Source of the DNA: C00003060 sp964440795
GTDB taxonomy: Bacteria; Desulfobacterota; Desulfobacteria; Desulfobacterales; C00003060
Length of the DNA: 64,000 bases
Direction: 5' to 3'
NCBI GenBank assembly: GCA_964440795.1
Contig: CAYTTQ010000007.1
Span: forward strand, 1 to 64,000
The translations under genes were made by a program, and so were the position numbers. Positions 1 through 8,275 of this stretch are shown here, piece after piece. Below the pieces are notes generated by a model. It was not told the DNA's origin. It searched no databases and saw only the letters and a program-made list of their open reading frames with translations. Within the stretch, counting starts at the first letter, position 1. Each line of letters begins with the position of its first letter.

Positions 1-73
1 CTATCGGAATCGGGATCGATATCTCTTAATTGCACCAGACAGGGTGGGAAGTCCCGAAAACTGGTTTCGCTCT

Positions 74-402
74 TCCAACGAACTTAGCTTGCAATAAACG
101 GAATCGTTTGGAAGGGGGACGCGACGGGACCGTTTCGAATTTCAATGCGGCTGAAACTCGGCCCTAAGCGTCCCTAGGTGCCGTTGTGTGCGGGGTTTTT
201 AAATATCCCCGGCAGATTCCTCAACGTATGAAGCACCTGTTGGGCTTGGCATATCAACGGAACCAAGGGACGCTAAGGGCCTTCAGACAGTCACCCGCAT
301 TGAAATTCGAAACGGTCCCGTCGCTTATGCGAAAAGGCTCTTAGATCAGGTTGTTATGCCGCCAGGCGTTACTTGACAAATCCGGGATAAAGTTCGTTGT
401 CA
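74..402. repeat. Large palindromic repeat element, copy 1
   Basis: The core at 121-324 is a long imperfect inverted repeat. The left arm begins GCGACGGGACCGTTTCGAAT and the right arm ends with its reverse complement near 324. Inner arm sequence (CTAAGCGTCCCTAGGTGCCG against CAACGGAACCAAGGGACGCT) also pairs. An outer CAACGAACTT near 78 and AAGTTCGTTG near 390 extend the symmetry. A diverged second copy lies at 19112-19396. No ORF inside looks real. It resembles a non-autonomous mobile element or a long structured intergenic repeat; the exact ends are approximate. Confidence 0.7.
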
Positions 403-552
403 ACAGGCGGCCGGCGCCCTGGCTTAACTCAGTTTTTAAGGATAAGGATGGCGAACTATCGCAGACGCGCGCGTGAATCCGACCACAGCTTTTCGATCCC
501 GATTGCAGCCACTTCCAGAGGTTCGCGGGTGTGGGCAAAGGTTGCGTGTAAT

Positions 553-583
553 AAAAAAGGGGCCGTAAATTAACGGCCCCTTT
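553..583 (-). terminator. Rho-independent terminator of the dsrMKJOP operon
   Basis: A 10-bp GC-rich stem (557-566 with 573-582, AAGGGGCCGT pairing with ACGGCCCCTT) has a 6-nt loop and is followed on the minus strand by six T. It lies about 30 bp past the dsrP stop, so it most likely ends the operon transcript. Confidence 0.85.
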
Positions 584-611
584 GGTTTTGTCGTATGAGA
601 GGAACGATCTG

Positions 612-1772
612 TTATGCTTGTTGCTGTTCCTCCTTCACCGTGATGGCGACCTTGTATAGGGCGCTCAGGATGAAGAAACCGGTCGCCCAAATGGCCAGGG
701 TGATGAATATCTCCGGCACGGTCGCCCGATACTCCGTGATGTGATGCAGGGGGTTGGGGACAAAGCCGCCGAGCACCAGGCCCACCCCTTTGTCGATCCA
801 CGTGGCGATAAAGACGCAGATACAGGCCACCGCCAAGGTGTCGTCTTTTCGTCGGGTGGCCGGGACCAGTAACAAGATGAGCGAAGCGGCGGCAAAGAAG
901 GTCGCCGTCCACATCCAGGGTACGAGTGCGTTGTGGCCGTGCAGACCGGCGAAAAGGTACTCAATGGTATGCATATGGCCCGGGATGTTGCTGTAAAAAC
1001 CGGTGAAGACTTCCAACAGGAAGAAAAAGACGTTCAGACACATGGCGTACGTGACGATCCCCGACAGGGTGCGAATCGGCTGATTACCGGGATCAAAGCG
1101 GGTATTTTTCCGCACGATCAGGCAGAATATAATCAGTAGAGCGGGTCCGGCGGCAAAGGCGGAAGCCAGGAACCGGGCGGCCATGATAGCGGTCAACCAG
1201 AAATGCCAACCCGGTAGACCGGCGTACAAAAAGGCCGTAACGGTGTGGATACTCACAGCCCAAGGAATGGAAACGTAGATAAAGGGTTTAATCCATCGCG
1301 GTGGCGGCACAGACTTGCGTTCCGCAGTCAAGACGTTCCACCCGACGAATATATTCAAAAACAGGTAGCCGTTCAAGACCACCATATCCCAAAAAAGGAT
1401 GGAGTTCGGTGTGGGATGGAGTAAGACATTCAAGGCGCGAAAGGGGTTGCCCAGGTCTGCGATAATAAACAACAGGCACATGGTGACTGCGGCAACACCC
1501 AGAAACTCCGCCAAGATAGTGATTCGGCCGAAGACCTTGTAATGGTGAATATAATAGGGAGTGACCACCATCACGGCCGCTGCAGCGACACCGACCAGAA
1601 ACGTAAAGTTGGCAATATAGACACCCCAGGACACGTCTCTGCTCATTCCCGTAATGCCCAGGCCGTAGCTCAACTGCCAGAGCCACATGACGAAGCCCAC
1701 GCCCATGACTACGAGCAGGCATGCCATCCATATCCAGTACTTCCGCCCTCCAACTAGTGCCTTCTCAAGCAT
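612..1772 (-). CDS. dsrP: DsrP, NrfD-family quinone-interacting membrane subunit of DsrMKJOP
   Basis: This is the integral membrane subunit of the sulfite-reduction-associated electron transfer complex. By family knowledge, NrfD-type proteins exchange electrons or protons with menaquinol on the periplasmic side. The protein (about 386 aa) is almost entirely hydrophobic, with around ten predicted membrane helices, and is the last gene of the dsrMKJOP order. The ATG at 1772 was chosen because a GAGG lies 9 nt upstream; a GTG six bases earlier (1778) is the alternative. It follows dsrO by about 11 bp and is followed by a strong terminator, which supports one operon. No haem motifs are visible, as expected. 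Confidence 0.93.
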   Translation of the reverse strand: MLEKALVGGRKYWIWMACLLVVMGVGFVMWLWQLSYGLGITGMSRDVSWGVYIANFTFLVGVAAAAVMVVTPYYIHHYKVFGRITILAEFLGVAAVTMCLLFIIADLGNPFRALNVLLHPTPNSILFWDMVVLNGYLFLNIFVGWNVLTAERKSVPPPRWIKPFIYVSIPWAVSIHTVTAFLYAGLPGWHFWLTAIMAARFLASAFAAGPALLIIFCLIVRKNTRFDPGNQPIRTLSGIVTYAMCLNVFFFLLEVFTGFYSNIPGHMHTIEYLFAGLHGHNALVPWMWTATFFAAASLILLLVPATRRKDDTLAVACICVFIATWIDKGVGLVLGGFVPNPLHHITEYRATVPEIFITLAIWATGFFILSALYKVAITVKEEQQQA

Positions 1773-1783
1773 AGCCACCTACC

Positions 1784-2629
1784 TCACACAATGTAATATA
1801 CGTTTGGATTCGTACCCAGCGCCGGTTTACGACGAAGGGAGTATCTGGACCGCAAGAGTTTACGAACTTCCGAATCGGGGTCATCCAGGTCGCCGAATAC
1901 CAAGGCCGGTTCTTTGCCTTTTTCCCGGGAAAGCTCTTGGGCAACTTCTACGCAGCGGGGGATCCGCCCCTCGGCCAAAAGCTCTGCACAGAAATTACAC
2001 TTTTCTACAACCCCTTTCATCCGAGTCGGGTAGTCCATGTTTTGCTCTTCCTCATTGATATACTCACGGGGATCCACCCAGTTGAAGCTTCGAGATCCAT
2101 ACGGGCATGCGGCCATACAGAATCGGCACCCGATGCATCGATGCATGTCCATGATGACGATTCCGTCGGTTTCCCGTTTGAAAGTGGCCTTTGTCGGACA
2201 CACCCGCACACAAGGCGGGTCGTAGCAGTGGTTGCACAGGGACAAAAAGGGCAATTCCTTCAGGTCGTCCATGATCAGTTCATGTTCCTGATCGGTGAAG
2301 ACATTCTCATAGTTGTCCGACCAGATCCACTGGATCTCATGTTTGGGATTTTCAATATTGGGAACGTTGTGTATTTTGTGGCAGGCAGCCTGACACGCCT
2401 TTGCGATTTCTTCGTCCACGGCTTTGACATTGACCACCATAGCCCACCGGGTCGCGGTCAAAGCTTCCCCGGGGGCAAACCCCAAGGGCTTGTCGAATAA
2501 ATGAAGAATCGTCTCGCTGGGGGTGAAGCTCCCCATGTCCTTGGCAAAGACGTTTGCAGCCGGTTTGGCCGCCACGCCCAACGCTGATATCCCGGCAATC
2601 TTTAGAAATTTCCTTCGGTCTACGCCCAT
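1784..2629 (-). CDS. dsrO: DsrO, Tat-exported ferredoxin-like iron-sulfur subunit
   Basis: Periplasmic [4Fe-4S] subunit that should pass electrons between the DsrJ haems and DsrP. The N-terminus carries a twin-arginine signal (DRRKFLKIAG followed by a hydrophobic stretch ending near ANVFA). Downstream are several ferredoxin Cys clusters, including CNHCYDPPCVRVCP, CIGCRFCMAACPYG and CNFCAELL with a later C. Length (281 aa) fits the family. The start ATG overlaps the dsrJ stop by one base (TAATG), implying translational coupling. TatBC, needed for its export, is encoded just upstream on the other strand at 6997-8233. Confidence 0.94.
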   Translation of the reverse strand: MGVDRRKFLKIAGISALGVAAKPAANVFAKDMGSFTPSETILHLFDKPLGFAPGEALTATRWAMVVNVKAVDEEIAKACQAACHKIHNVPNIENPKHEIQWIWSDNYENVFTDQEHELIMDDLKELPFLSLCNHCYDPPCVRVCPTKATFKRETDGIVIMDMHRCIGCRFCMAACPYGSRSFNWVDPREYINEEEQNMDYPTRMKGVVEKCNFCAELLAEGRIPRCVEVAQELSREKGKEPALVFGDLDDPDSEVRKLLRSRYSLRRKPALGTNPNVYYIV

Positions 2630-3015
2630 TACATCGTCTCCTTAGGTTCCTTGGGTGGAATGTGGCAGTCCCAGCAGTAGGGTTCTACCGCCGTATAATC
2701 GTGACACTGATCACAAAATTCCGTTTTCCTGGCATGGCAATTTTCGCTCATGCAGGTCTTCTGCAGACTCATCTCAAACTTTCTGCCATTTTCGTTGATG
2801 TAATATCGGTTGGCCGTCCGAACAACGGAATCTCTCCACAGATCCAACACTTGCATGTGGTTCGGCCGCATGTTGGACTCGACACACTTTTTTTCCTTCT
2901 TTGGAAGCTTGATGTCCAGCTTTTTTTCTTCCGCTCCCAGGTTCCACCAGAGGGGAAACGCCAACAAGAAAACGCTGATGATCAGACCGGTGATTACTTT
3001 GCCTCCATCATACAT
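2629..3015 (-). CDS. dsrJ: DsrJ, triheme periplasmic cytochrome c subunit
   Basis: Small membrane-anchored cytochrome (128 aa) of the DsrMKJOP complex. An uncleaved-looking N-terminal helix (about residues 7-26) anchors it. Three haem-binding sites occur in the C-terminal half: CMSENCH, an unusual CX4CH spacing, then CDQCH and CWDCH. DsrJ is known for an atypically ligated haem, so irregular motifs are plausible rather than an error. The gene overlaps both neighbours by a TAATG junction. Function in this organism is inferred from family and operon position. Confidence 0.92.
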   Translation of the reverse strand: MYDGGKVITGLIISVFLLAFPLWWNLGAEEKKLDIKLPKKEKKCVESNMRPNHMQVLDLWRDSVVRTANRYYINENGRKFEMSLQKTCMSENCHARKTEFCDQCHDYTAVEPYCWDCHIPPKEPKETM

Positions 3016-4676
3016 TATTCACTCTCCTCCTTGCCCGGAAGGGGTTCGCCGCGCAGGTTCACGGTCTTTTTCTTTTCGCCTTCCAATACCAGGGCGTTGG
3101 CCACCAATTCATGGATACCCGTAATGTCCACCTCCGGAACATAATAGGTCATCAGGTCGACAAGTACCGCCCGGTCAATGGCACAGATACAGGCCATCAT
3201 ATTGACCCCGTATTTTTCGTGGGCGTACCGTACCGCATTGGCCCTGGGAAGCCCACCGCGCATTCGCAGCTCCATGTCCTCACCGGCGTTCAAACCGGAT
3301 CCGGCGCCACAGCAAAAGGTTTGCTCCCGGATGGTATTCTCAGGCATTTCGTAGAAGTTGTTACACACGTTCTTAATGACGTACCGGGGTTCTTCAAACA
3401 GCCCCATGCCTCGGGCCGGATTGCAGGAATCATGGAAAGTCACCTTCAAATGATCATTTCTGGTCGGATCCAGGTTGAGCTTGTTGTTTTTAATGAGATC
3501 CGCCGTAAACTCGGTGATGTGAACCATTTTGGTGGACTTGGCATTTTCAAACTTGGTTCCCGTTAGCGGAGAGACCGGCTCCTCCATTTTGCTGCCTTCC
3601 GCCAGGTCCAAATTCATCGTACCCATGTACTGGTTGACCACCCGCCACATGTGCCCGCATTCGCCGCCCAAAATCCACTTCACACCCAATCGTTTGGCCT
3701 CGGCATACATCTTGGAGTTCAATCGTTTCATTATTTCATTGGAGGTAAACAGGCCGAAATTCCCTCCTTCAGAGGCATAGGTGCTCCAGGTAATGTCCAA
3801 TCCCTGCCTTTGAAGTTCGTGGAACAAGATGAGATATCCCATGCAGGTATAGGTTCCCGGATCCCCGAAAACATCGCCGGAAGGGGTTACGAAAAGGACT
3901 TCCGCTCCTTTCCGATTGAAGTCCGGCTTGACCCGGACGCCGGTGACCTCCTCGATTTCATCGACGAAGAAGTCAATCATTTCTACGAATGCATGCGGCT
4001 GGATGCCCATGTGGTTTCCGGTCCGGTAGCAAAAGGCAACCGGGGCGGCGATCCAGTCGATATTTAATCCAAGCAGGTTGGTTAACTCCCGGCCGATGAT
4101 GGTTACTTCCGCGGTGTCGATGCCGTAAGGACAGAACACGGAACAACGCCGGCACTCCGTGCACTGGTAAAGATAGTACCACAACTCCTTGAGCCGTTCG
4201 TAGTTCAGCTCGCGCCCGCCGGCTATCGGCCCGAGAACCTTGCCCGCGGTGGTAAAATGCTGTCGGTAAATGGAACGTAACAATTCCGCTCGCAGGACCG
4301 GCATATTCTTTGGATCCCCAGAACCGATGTAGTAATGACACTTATCGGCGCAGGCGCCGCAACGGACACAAATATCCATGAAAAGCTTGAAGGTGCGAAA
4401 TCGACTCAAGCGATCCTTCATACCGTCCAGAAAAATCTCTTTCCAGTTTTCCGGCAGCTTCCAGTCTTCGCCCATTGCCGACCATTCCCGTGGGTTGGGC
4501 ATATCAACGGTCTCGAGTCTTGCCGGCTTGGCTGCATAACAGTGCATTCCCGGTTTGATCTCTACGGGAGTGGTATCCATCCACCCCTTCACCCGGGGTT
4601 TGGGCATGTGGTCCACATCACTCAGGAATTCTCCAGGGTCTTGGGGAAGGTTCCAATCTTTCGGTATCCTAGGCAT
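3015..4676 (-). CDS. dsrK: DsrK, HdrD-like iron-sulfur subunit with CCG domains
   Basis: Cytoplasmic catalytic-type subunit related to heterodisulfide reductase HdrD. In the family it is thought to act on the DsrC trisulfide made by sulfite reductase. Two [4Fe-4S] ferredoxin motifs are visible at about Cys103/106/109/113 (CVRCGACADKC) and Cys172/175/178/182 (CTECRRCSVFC). A later CCG-type region includes HDSCNPARG and FCCGAGSG, expected to bind the special noncubane cluster. At 553 aa it is typical. The ATG at 4676 has AAGGAG five bases upstream. It is separated from dsrM by 19 bp. Confidence 0.95.
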   Translation of the reverse strand: MPRIPKDWNLPQDPGEFLSDVDHMPKPRVKGWMDTTPVEIKPGMHCYAAKPARLETVDMPNPREWSAMGEDWKLPENWKEIFLDGMKDRLSRFRTFKLFMDICVRCGACADKCHYYIGSGDPKNMPVLRAELLRSIYRQHFTTAGKVLGPIAGGRELNYERLKELWYYLYQCTECRRCSVFCPYGIDTAEVTIIGRELTNLLGLNIDWIAAPVAFCYRTGNHMGIQPHAFVEMIDFFVDEIEEVTGVRVKPDFNRKGAEVLFVTPSGDVFGDPGTYTCMGYLILFHELQRQGLDITWSTYASEGGNFGLFTSNEIMKRLNSKMYAEAKRLGVKWILGGECGHMWRVVNQYMGTMNLDLAEGSKMEEPVSPLTGTKFENAKSTKMVHITEFTADLIKNNKLNLDPTRNDHLKVTFHDSCNPARGMGLFEEPRYVIKNVCNNFYEMPENTIREQTFCCGAGSGLNAGEDMELRMRGGLPRANAVRYAHEKYGVNMMACICAIDRAVLVDLMTYYVPEVDITGIHELVANALVLEGEKKKTVNLRGEPLPGKEESE

Positions 4677-4695
4677 GATCGCTCCTTCTTGGGGT

Positions 4696-5742
4696 CTATT
4701 CTTTTTCCTTTTCTTCTTTGGGTGCCGGCTGTTTCTCTACGGGCAGTCCGGCGGCAATCATCTTGTCTCTAAACTCATCTTCGTACTCATCATAGGTGTG
4801 CAGTTTTACTTTAGGATTCCAGGGATTGATGTGCCGGACGGCCCGGTTGTTATTTTCCAGGTTCCGGGTCGGGCTCATAAAGACCCCTCCCATATGCAAT
4901 AATTTGCTGAAGGGGAAATAAGCGAAAAGCACACTGACCAGGAATAGGTGAATGTAGAACAGCACACTGATCTGCCCCTCGGGGATTTTCGGGTTGAAGT
5001 TGGCCAAACTGATGGTCAGCTCTTTGACGCTGACAATGTCGGTCTTCAGTACGTAGCGCAACAAAATGCCGGTGCCCGCAATGGTTAGGATGAGAAAGAG
5101 CGGAAAGTAGTCGGCCGGAAGTGAAATATACCGCATCTGGGGAATAAGCAATCTGCGCAACAACAGAAACGTGACGGCCGCTCCCAACAGAAGGCCGCTT
5201 TGGTAGGCCGTGGGAGTGAAAAACTGGAAGAAGCCGTCGATCTTCTCAATGAGTGTGACGAACCAGAGATTTTCGGGCGTGAAAAACCGCAGATGTCTGA
5301 TAAAGACAATCAGAAAACAGTAGTGAAAGGCGATGGAGAAAACCCACAGCCACTTAGACGACGTGTATCGGACATTTTGGCCGGTGTTGAATTCCATCCT
5401 CGTATTTCTGAACAGAGATCGGAAGAACAAGACCTCCAGAATCATCCGGCCCCATACCCCGAGCCGTGTGGACGGATTGTCCAGCTTGTCCACATAACTG
5501 TACTCGATCCAAGGAAGCGATTTTTGCTGGGAGGCGGTTGTCGGGATACGAAAAGGCACCGGCGACTTGGCCCATTTGATTACCTGGTAAATCATACCCA
5601 CAAAGAATATCGCGACGGCAATATAGGGGATGACGATTCCAAAGAGGGTCTCCAGGTGTGCTAACCACACGCCCACCAGGGGGATCACCACCAGCCCAGA
5701 AATCGCAATACCGGAAATGATAAGACTCAGTATAACATTCAT
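4696..5742 (-). CDS. dsrM: DsrM, NarI-like cytochrome b membrane subunit
   Basis: Integral membrane b-type cytochrome subunit (348 aa) that pairs with DsrK and should link it to the quinone pool, as NarI and HdrE do. Hydrophobic segments occupy residues about 1-60 and about 120-290, with histidines in the helices (for example FHYCFLIVFIRHLRFF) suited to haem b ligation. The charged tail after residue 310 is cytoplasmic. The ATG at 5742 has GAGGGAG six bases upstream. It is the first structural gene of dsrMKJOP and lies 28 bp after an RsbRD-N-like gene. Confidence 0.94.
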   Translation of the reverse strand: MNVILSLIISGIAISGLVVIPLVGVWLAHLETLFGIVIPYIAVAIFFVGMIYQVIKWAKSPVPFRIPTTASQQKSLPWIEYSYVDKLDNPSTRLGVWGRMILEVLFFRSLFRNTRMEFNTGQNVRYTSSKWLWVFSIAFHYCFLIVFIRHLRFFTPENLWFVTLIEKIDGFFQFFTPTAYQSGLLLGAAVTFLLLRRLLIPQMRYISLPADYFPLFLILTIAGTGILLRYVLKTDIVSVKELTISLANFNPKIPEGQISVLFYIHLFLVSVLFAYFPFSKLLHMGGVFMSPTRNLENNNRAVRHINPWNPKVKLHTYDEYEDEFRDKMIAAGLPVEKQPAPKEEKEKE

Positions 5743-5770
5743 TTAATACTCCCTCGCTTCCCGTGTAAAA

Positions 5771-6337
5771 TTAGCCATTGTCAAGGTCGGCAATGCCTTC
5801 CTGGAGGACCTCCGATTGATCGGATGAATCCCCGGGAAACTCATACACCAACCCTGCCTTCTTTAACAGCCTCGAGGTGTGTCTCTTCACAGATTCCACT
5901 CTGATGTCGTAAATGTTTTGCCGACAAGCCGAATAGACGTCAAATCCCAACAGGGCCATATGGTCGATCTCCGCTTGAAAATCGACCCACTCCTCGGAAA
6001 GGGTGCCTTCCCGGAGCTTTTGCCCAAACGTTTCTCCGATCGCCGTCTTTAAGCCGAACAAAAAGTGCACGGCCTTAGACGGCGTAAACTCCTGTATGGC
6101 TCGGATTCTAATTATACCGTCCAGGGCTTTGCTCAGCACTTCATTTCCGGCACTATCAAGCAATGCGTCATAGGCCGCTTCGAGCCCCTCGGAAAGGGTG
6201 TGGCCGACGGGGTTCCCGAACCGATCTTTTCTCTTGAAAAACGCTTGACTTTCTTCAGGGTAAGTTTGGAGGGCAATGTTATGCCACCTGTCTACGATGG
6301 TGGAACGATTATCGGTAAGTAGCTTCTTAAGACTCAT
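5771..6337 (-). CDS. RsbRD N-terminal-domain-like protein preceding dsrM
   Basis: A 188-aa soluble, helix-rich protein beginning MSLKKLLTDNRSTIVDRWHN, which resembles the N-terminal sensory domain of RsbR/RsbRD (non-haem globin-like) proteins. No STAS, kinase or DNA-binding domain is visible. A single gene of this kind commonly precedes dsrM in sulfate reducers, so a role in sensing or in assembly of the complex is possible, but this is inference. The ATG at 6337 fits the domain start; an upstream TTG extension to 6415 would add a tail overlapping the promoter, so I rejected it. Confidence 0.75.
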   Translation of the reverse strand: MSLKKLLTDNRSTIVDRWHNIALQTYPEESQAFFKRKDRFGNPVGHTLSEGLEAAYDALLDSAGNEVLSKALDGIIRIRAIQEFTPSKAVHFLFGLKTAIGETFGQKLREGTLSEEWVDFQAEIDHMALLGFDVYSACRQNIYDIRVESVKRHTSRLLKKAGLVYEFPGDSSDQSEVLQEGIADLDNG

Positions 6338-6412
6338 GCGAGGTTTACTTTTTTGATCGTCCGACAGGTTAACAAGTACAGGGTAGAAAGCCCAAACGCC
6401 ATGATGCTGTGC

Positions 6413-6441
6413 CAATTACACAAATTGGCGGGACTTGTCAA
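6413..6441 (-). promoter_or_regulatory. Candidate sigma70 promoter of the dsrMKJOP operon
   Basis: On the minus strand a consensus -35 TTGACA (6436-6441) is followed 17 bp later by a weak TAATTG. It lies about 75 bp before the RsbRD-like start. The -35 is perfect but the -10 is poor, so an activator may be needed. Confidence 0.45.
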
Positions 6442-6607
6442 GGCAAAAAAAGCAAACTTACAAAGTGGTTAGCAATGAAACGCTCATGGATAATGCCTTT
6501 TCCGGCACAGGCCGACCATTTGGCCGTATTTTCAGGCATCCAAGCCGGGCCATTCGGCCAACCCAATTGCTTGGAACGGCAGCGTTCTCTTGTAAGGTAA
6601 AATCTTG

Positions 6608-6695
6608 TGGTGCCGGAGGTCGGAGTCGAACCGACACGGGCGCAAGGCCCGGAGGATTTTGAGTCCTCTGCGTCTACCAATTTCACCACTCCGGC
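6608..6695 (-). tRNA. tRNA-Leu (anticodon CAA)
   Basis: The minus strand reads GCCGGAGTGGTGAAATTGG at the 5' end, with a 7-bp acceptor stem (GCCGGAG/CTCCGGC), anticodon loop CTCAAAA giving anticodon CAA, a long variable arm typical of leucine tRNAs, a T-loop with GGTTCGAGTCC, and an encoded CCA at 6608-6610. It reads UUG codons. It stands alone between the dsrMKJOP operon and tatBC and has its own promoter at 6767-6795. Confidence 0.96.
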
Positions 6696-6766
6696 AAAAA
6701 GACCCGTGGGCGCGAACCGCCCCGCACGAGGCCATGCATTGGCGGCCTCCTGTGAGGTGTGTGAGG

Positions 6767-6795
6767 AGTCTAGAAAAGGACCTGCCCGTTGTCAA
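6767..6795 (-). promoter_or_regulatory. Sigma70 promoter of tRNA-Leu
   Basis: A minus-strand TTGACA (6790-6795) is followed after 17 bp by TAGACT (6767-6772), about 70 bp before the tRNA 5' end. The phased 11-bp repeats at 6798-6841 lie immediately upstream of the -35, where an UP element or bent DNA would act. Confidence 0.65.
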
Positions 6796-6797
6796 TC

Positions 6798-6841
6798 AGA
6801 AATTTGGCAGAAAATTGGCAGAAATTTGGCAGAAATTTGGC
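6798..6841. repeat. Four tandem 11-bp repeats (AGAAATTTGGC), phased A-tracts
   Basis: Four head-to-tail copies of AGAAATTTGGC; the second reads AGAAAATTGGC. The period of 11 bp is close to one helical turn, so the AAATTT tracts lie on one face of the DNA, which normally gives intrinsic curvature. The array abuts the -35 of the tRNA-Leu promoter. Confidence 0.85.
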
Positions 6842-6920
6842 AGGCCGGCGGCGGCACTTAGTGGTGTCCTCTCAAACGTCCGGAAGGGATTCCCGCCTGT
6901 TCAGGGTCTGCCGATAGACC

Positions 6921-6949
6921 TTGACATGCCGGTCGCATACGGCTATAAT
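6921..6949 (+). promoter_or_regulatory. Consensus sigma70 promoter of tatBC
   Basis: A perfect TTGACA (6921-6926), 17-bp spacer and perfect TATAAT (6944-6949) lie 48 bp before the tatB ATG. This is the strongest housekeeping promoter match noticed in the window. Confidence 0.88.
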
Positions 6950-6996
6950 TTTTTAATTAACTTGTCAATCTCACCTGCTTTTATAAGGAGTCATTC

Positions 6997-7479
6997 ATGT
7001 TCGGAATGGGAATGCCGGAGATCATCGTGATTCTGGCCATCGCTCTCATCGTCTTGGGGCCGAAGAAGTTGCCGGAGATCGCCAAGTCCCTGGGGCGGGG
7101 GATTGCTGAATTTAAGAAGGCCACACAGGATTTCAAAGAAAATATCGACGTCGACAACGATTTCAAAGAGGCCAAAGACACCATTCAGGGAATCAAAGGA
7201 GACCTTGAGCGGGGGGTGCGCCAATCCGTATCCGGGGAATCCGTATCCAGGGAATCTGTATCCGGGGAATCCGTATCCGGGGGGGGCGCCTCGATGGAAG
7301 TCCAGAAGCCGCAAAACGAGGTCTCTGCGGAAACCGGCGGCGCACCGTCGGAAGAAAGCGAGGCCGGATCCAGTGACGACGACGTGACCGGCGGCACTGC
7401 CACATCGGAAGCGTTTCCTCCTGAAGAGGGTGCCGAGGAAGGAGAAGAAAAGGAGAAAGGATCCGCCAAGGATGCCTGA
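6997..7479 (+). CDS. tatB: TatB/TatA-type twin-arginine translocase subunit
   Basis: Single N-terminal membrane helix (residues about 5-21), hinge GPKKLPE, then an amphipathic helix (about 25-45) and a long acidic, low-complexity tail to residue 160. A Glu at position 8 and co-transcription with tatC favour TatB over TatA, which usually has a polar Gln there and is shorter. The tail holds four copies of a Ser-Val-Ser-Gly-Glu repeat (residues about 77-96). RBS AAGGAGT precedes the ATG. The pair should export RR-signal proteins such as DsrO. A separate tatA is not in the window, so this protein may serve both roles. Confidence 0.88.
   Translation: MFGMGMPEIIVILAIALIVLGPKKLPEIAKSLGRGIAEFKKATQDFKENIDVDNDFKEAKDTIQGIKGDLERGVRQSVSGESVSRESVSGESVSGGGASMEVQKPQNEVSAETGGAPSEESEAGSSDDDVTGGTATSEAFPPEEGAEEGEEKEKGSAKDA
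7225..7284 (+). repeat. 15-bp in-frame tandem repeat inside tatB
   Basis: Four copies of TCCGTATCCGGGGAA with single-base changes in copies 2 to 4, coding S-V-S-G-E units. Because 15 is a multiple of 3, copy-number change would alter the linker length without breaking the frame. Confidence 0.85.
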
Positions 7480-8233
7480 AGATGGTAAGCTGCCTTTCAC
7501 CTCTCATCTAGAGGAACTTCGCAAACGGCTTATCATCTGTTTCATCGCCGTCGGTGTGGGGTTTTGTCTCTGCTACGGTTTTTCCAAGCAACTTTTCGGT
7601 CTTCTCATGCAACCCCTCCTGGCGGCCATGCCACCGGAGGAAAAACTGGTCTATACGGGCCTTCCGGAGGCATTCTTCACCTATTTGAAAGTTGCCTTTT
7701 TGGCTGGGATCTTTCTTGCCCTCCCGGTGATCATGTACCAGCTGTGGATGTTTATTGCGCCGGGGCTTTACGATAAGGAAAAGAAGTGGGTGTTGCCCAT
7801 CGTTTTCCTTTCCTCTCTGTTTTTCATCGGTGGGGCACTCTTCGGGTATTACGTCGTCTTTCCCTTCGGATTTAAATTCTTTATGGGCTTTGCATCGGAG
7901 GCCATCAAGCCACTGCCCTCGGTGAAGGAGTACATGGGCTTTTCCACAAAGCTCTTGTTTGCCTTCGGCATCGTCTTTGAACTCCCTTTGTTTATAACCT
8001 TTTTGGCAAAACTCGGTATCGTGGATACCCACTTTCTCCGAAAGCAGCGAAAATACGCCATTCTCACCTTTTTTGCCTTTTCGGCGCTGCTTACCCCGCC
8101 CGATGTCATCACGCAGGTGATGATGTCCGGTCCGCTGATCATACTCTATGAAGTGAGCATATTCGGCGCCAAGATTTTTGGAAAAAAGAAGGTGACGGAA
8201 ACCGAGGAAGCGGAATCGGCGGACGCTGAATGA
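7472..8233 (+). CDS. tatC: TatC, twin-arginine translocase core subunit
   Basis: Polytopic receptor subunit of the Tat system. The N-terminal PFTSHLEELRKRL is the family signature, and six hydrophobic helices follow over about 250 aa. FSKLLFAFGIVFELPLF holds the conserved Glu region in the middle of the protein. The ATG at 7472 overlaps the tatB stop by 8 nt (ATGCCTGA), implying coupled translation; an in-frame start further upstream at 7430 would add residues that do not match the family. The 253-aa length is typical. Confidence 0.95.
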   Translation: MPEDGKLPFTSHLEELRKRLIICFIAVGVGFCLCYGFSKQLFGLLMQPLLAAMPPEEKLVYTGLPEAFFTYLKVAFLAGIFLALPVIMYQLWMFIAPGLYDKEKKWVLPIVFLSSLFFIGGALFGYYVVFPFGFKFFMGFASEAIKPLPSVKEYMGFSTKLLFAFGIVFELPLFITFLAKLGIVDTHFLRKQRKYAILTFFAFSALLTPPDVITQVMMSGPLIILYEVSIFGAKIFGKKKVTETEEAESADAE

Positions 8234-8275
8234 TTCCCTCCAAAGCGCGCCCAAATCCACCGCCGGGTTTTGTCC

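Noticed and set aside
436..912. 158-aa minus-strand ORF over the dsrP 3' end
   Set aside because: It is a frame shadow of dsrP running through the operon terminator.
6798..6841. CRISPR array
   Set aside because: The units are 11 bp with no spacers and no cas genes nearby.
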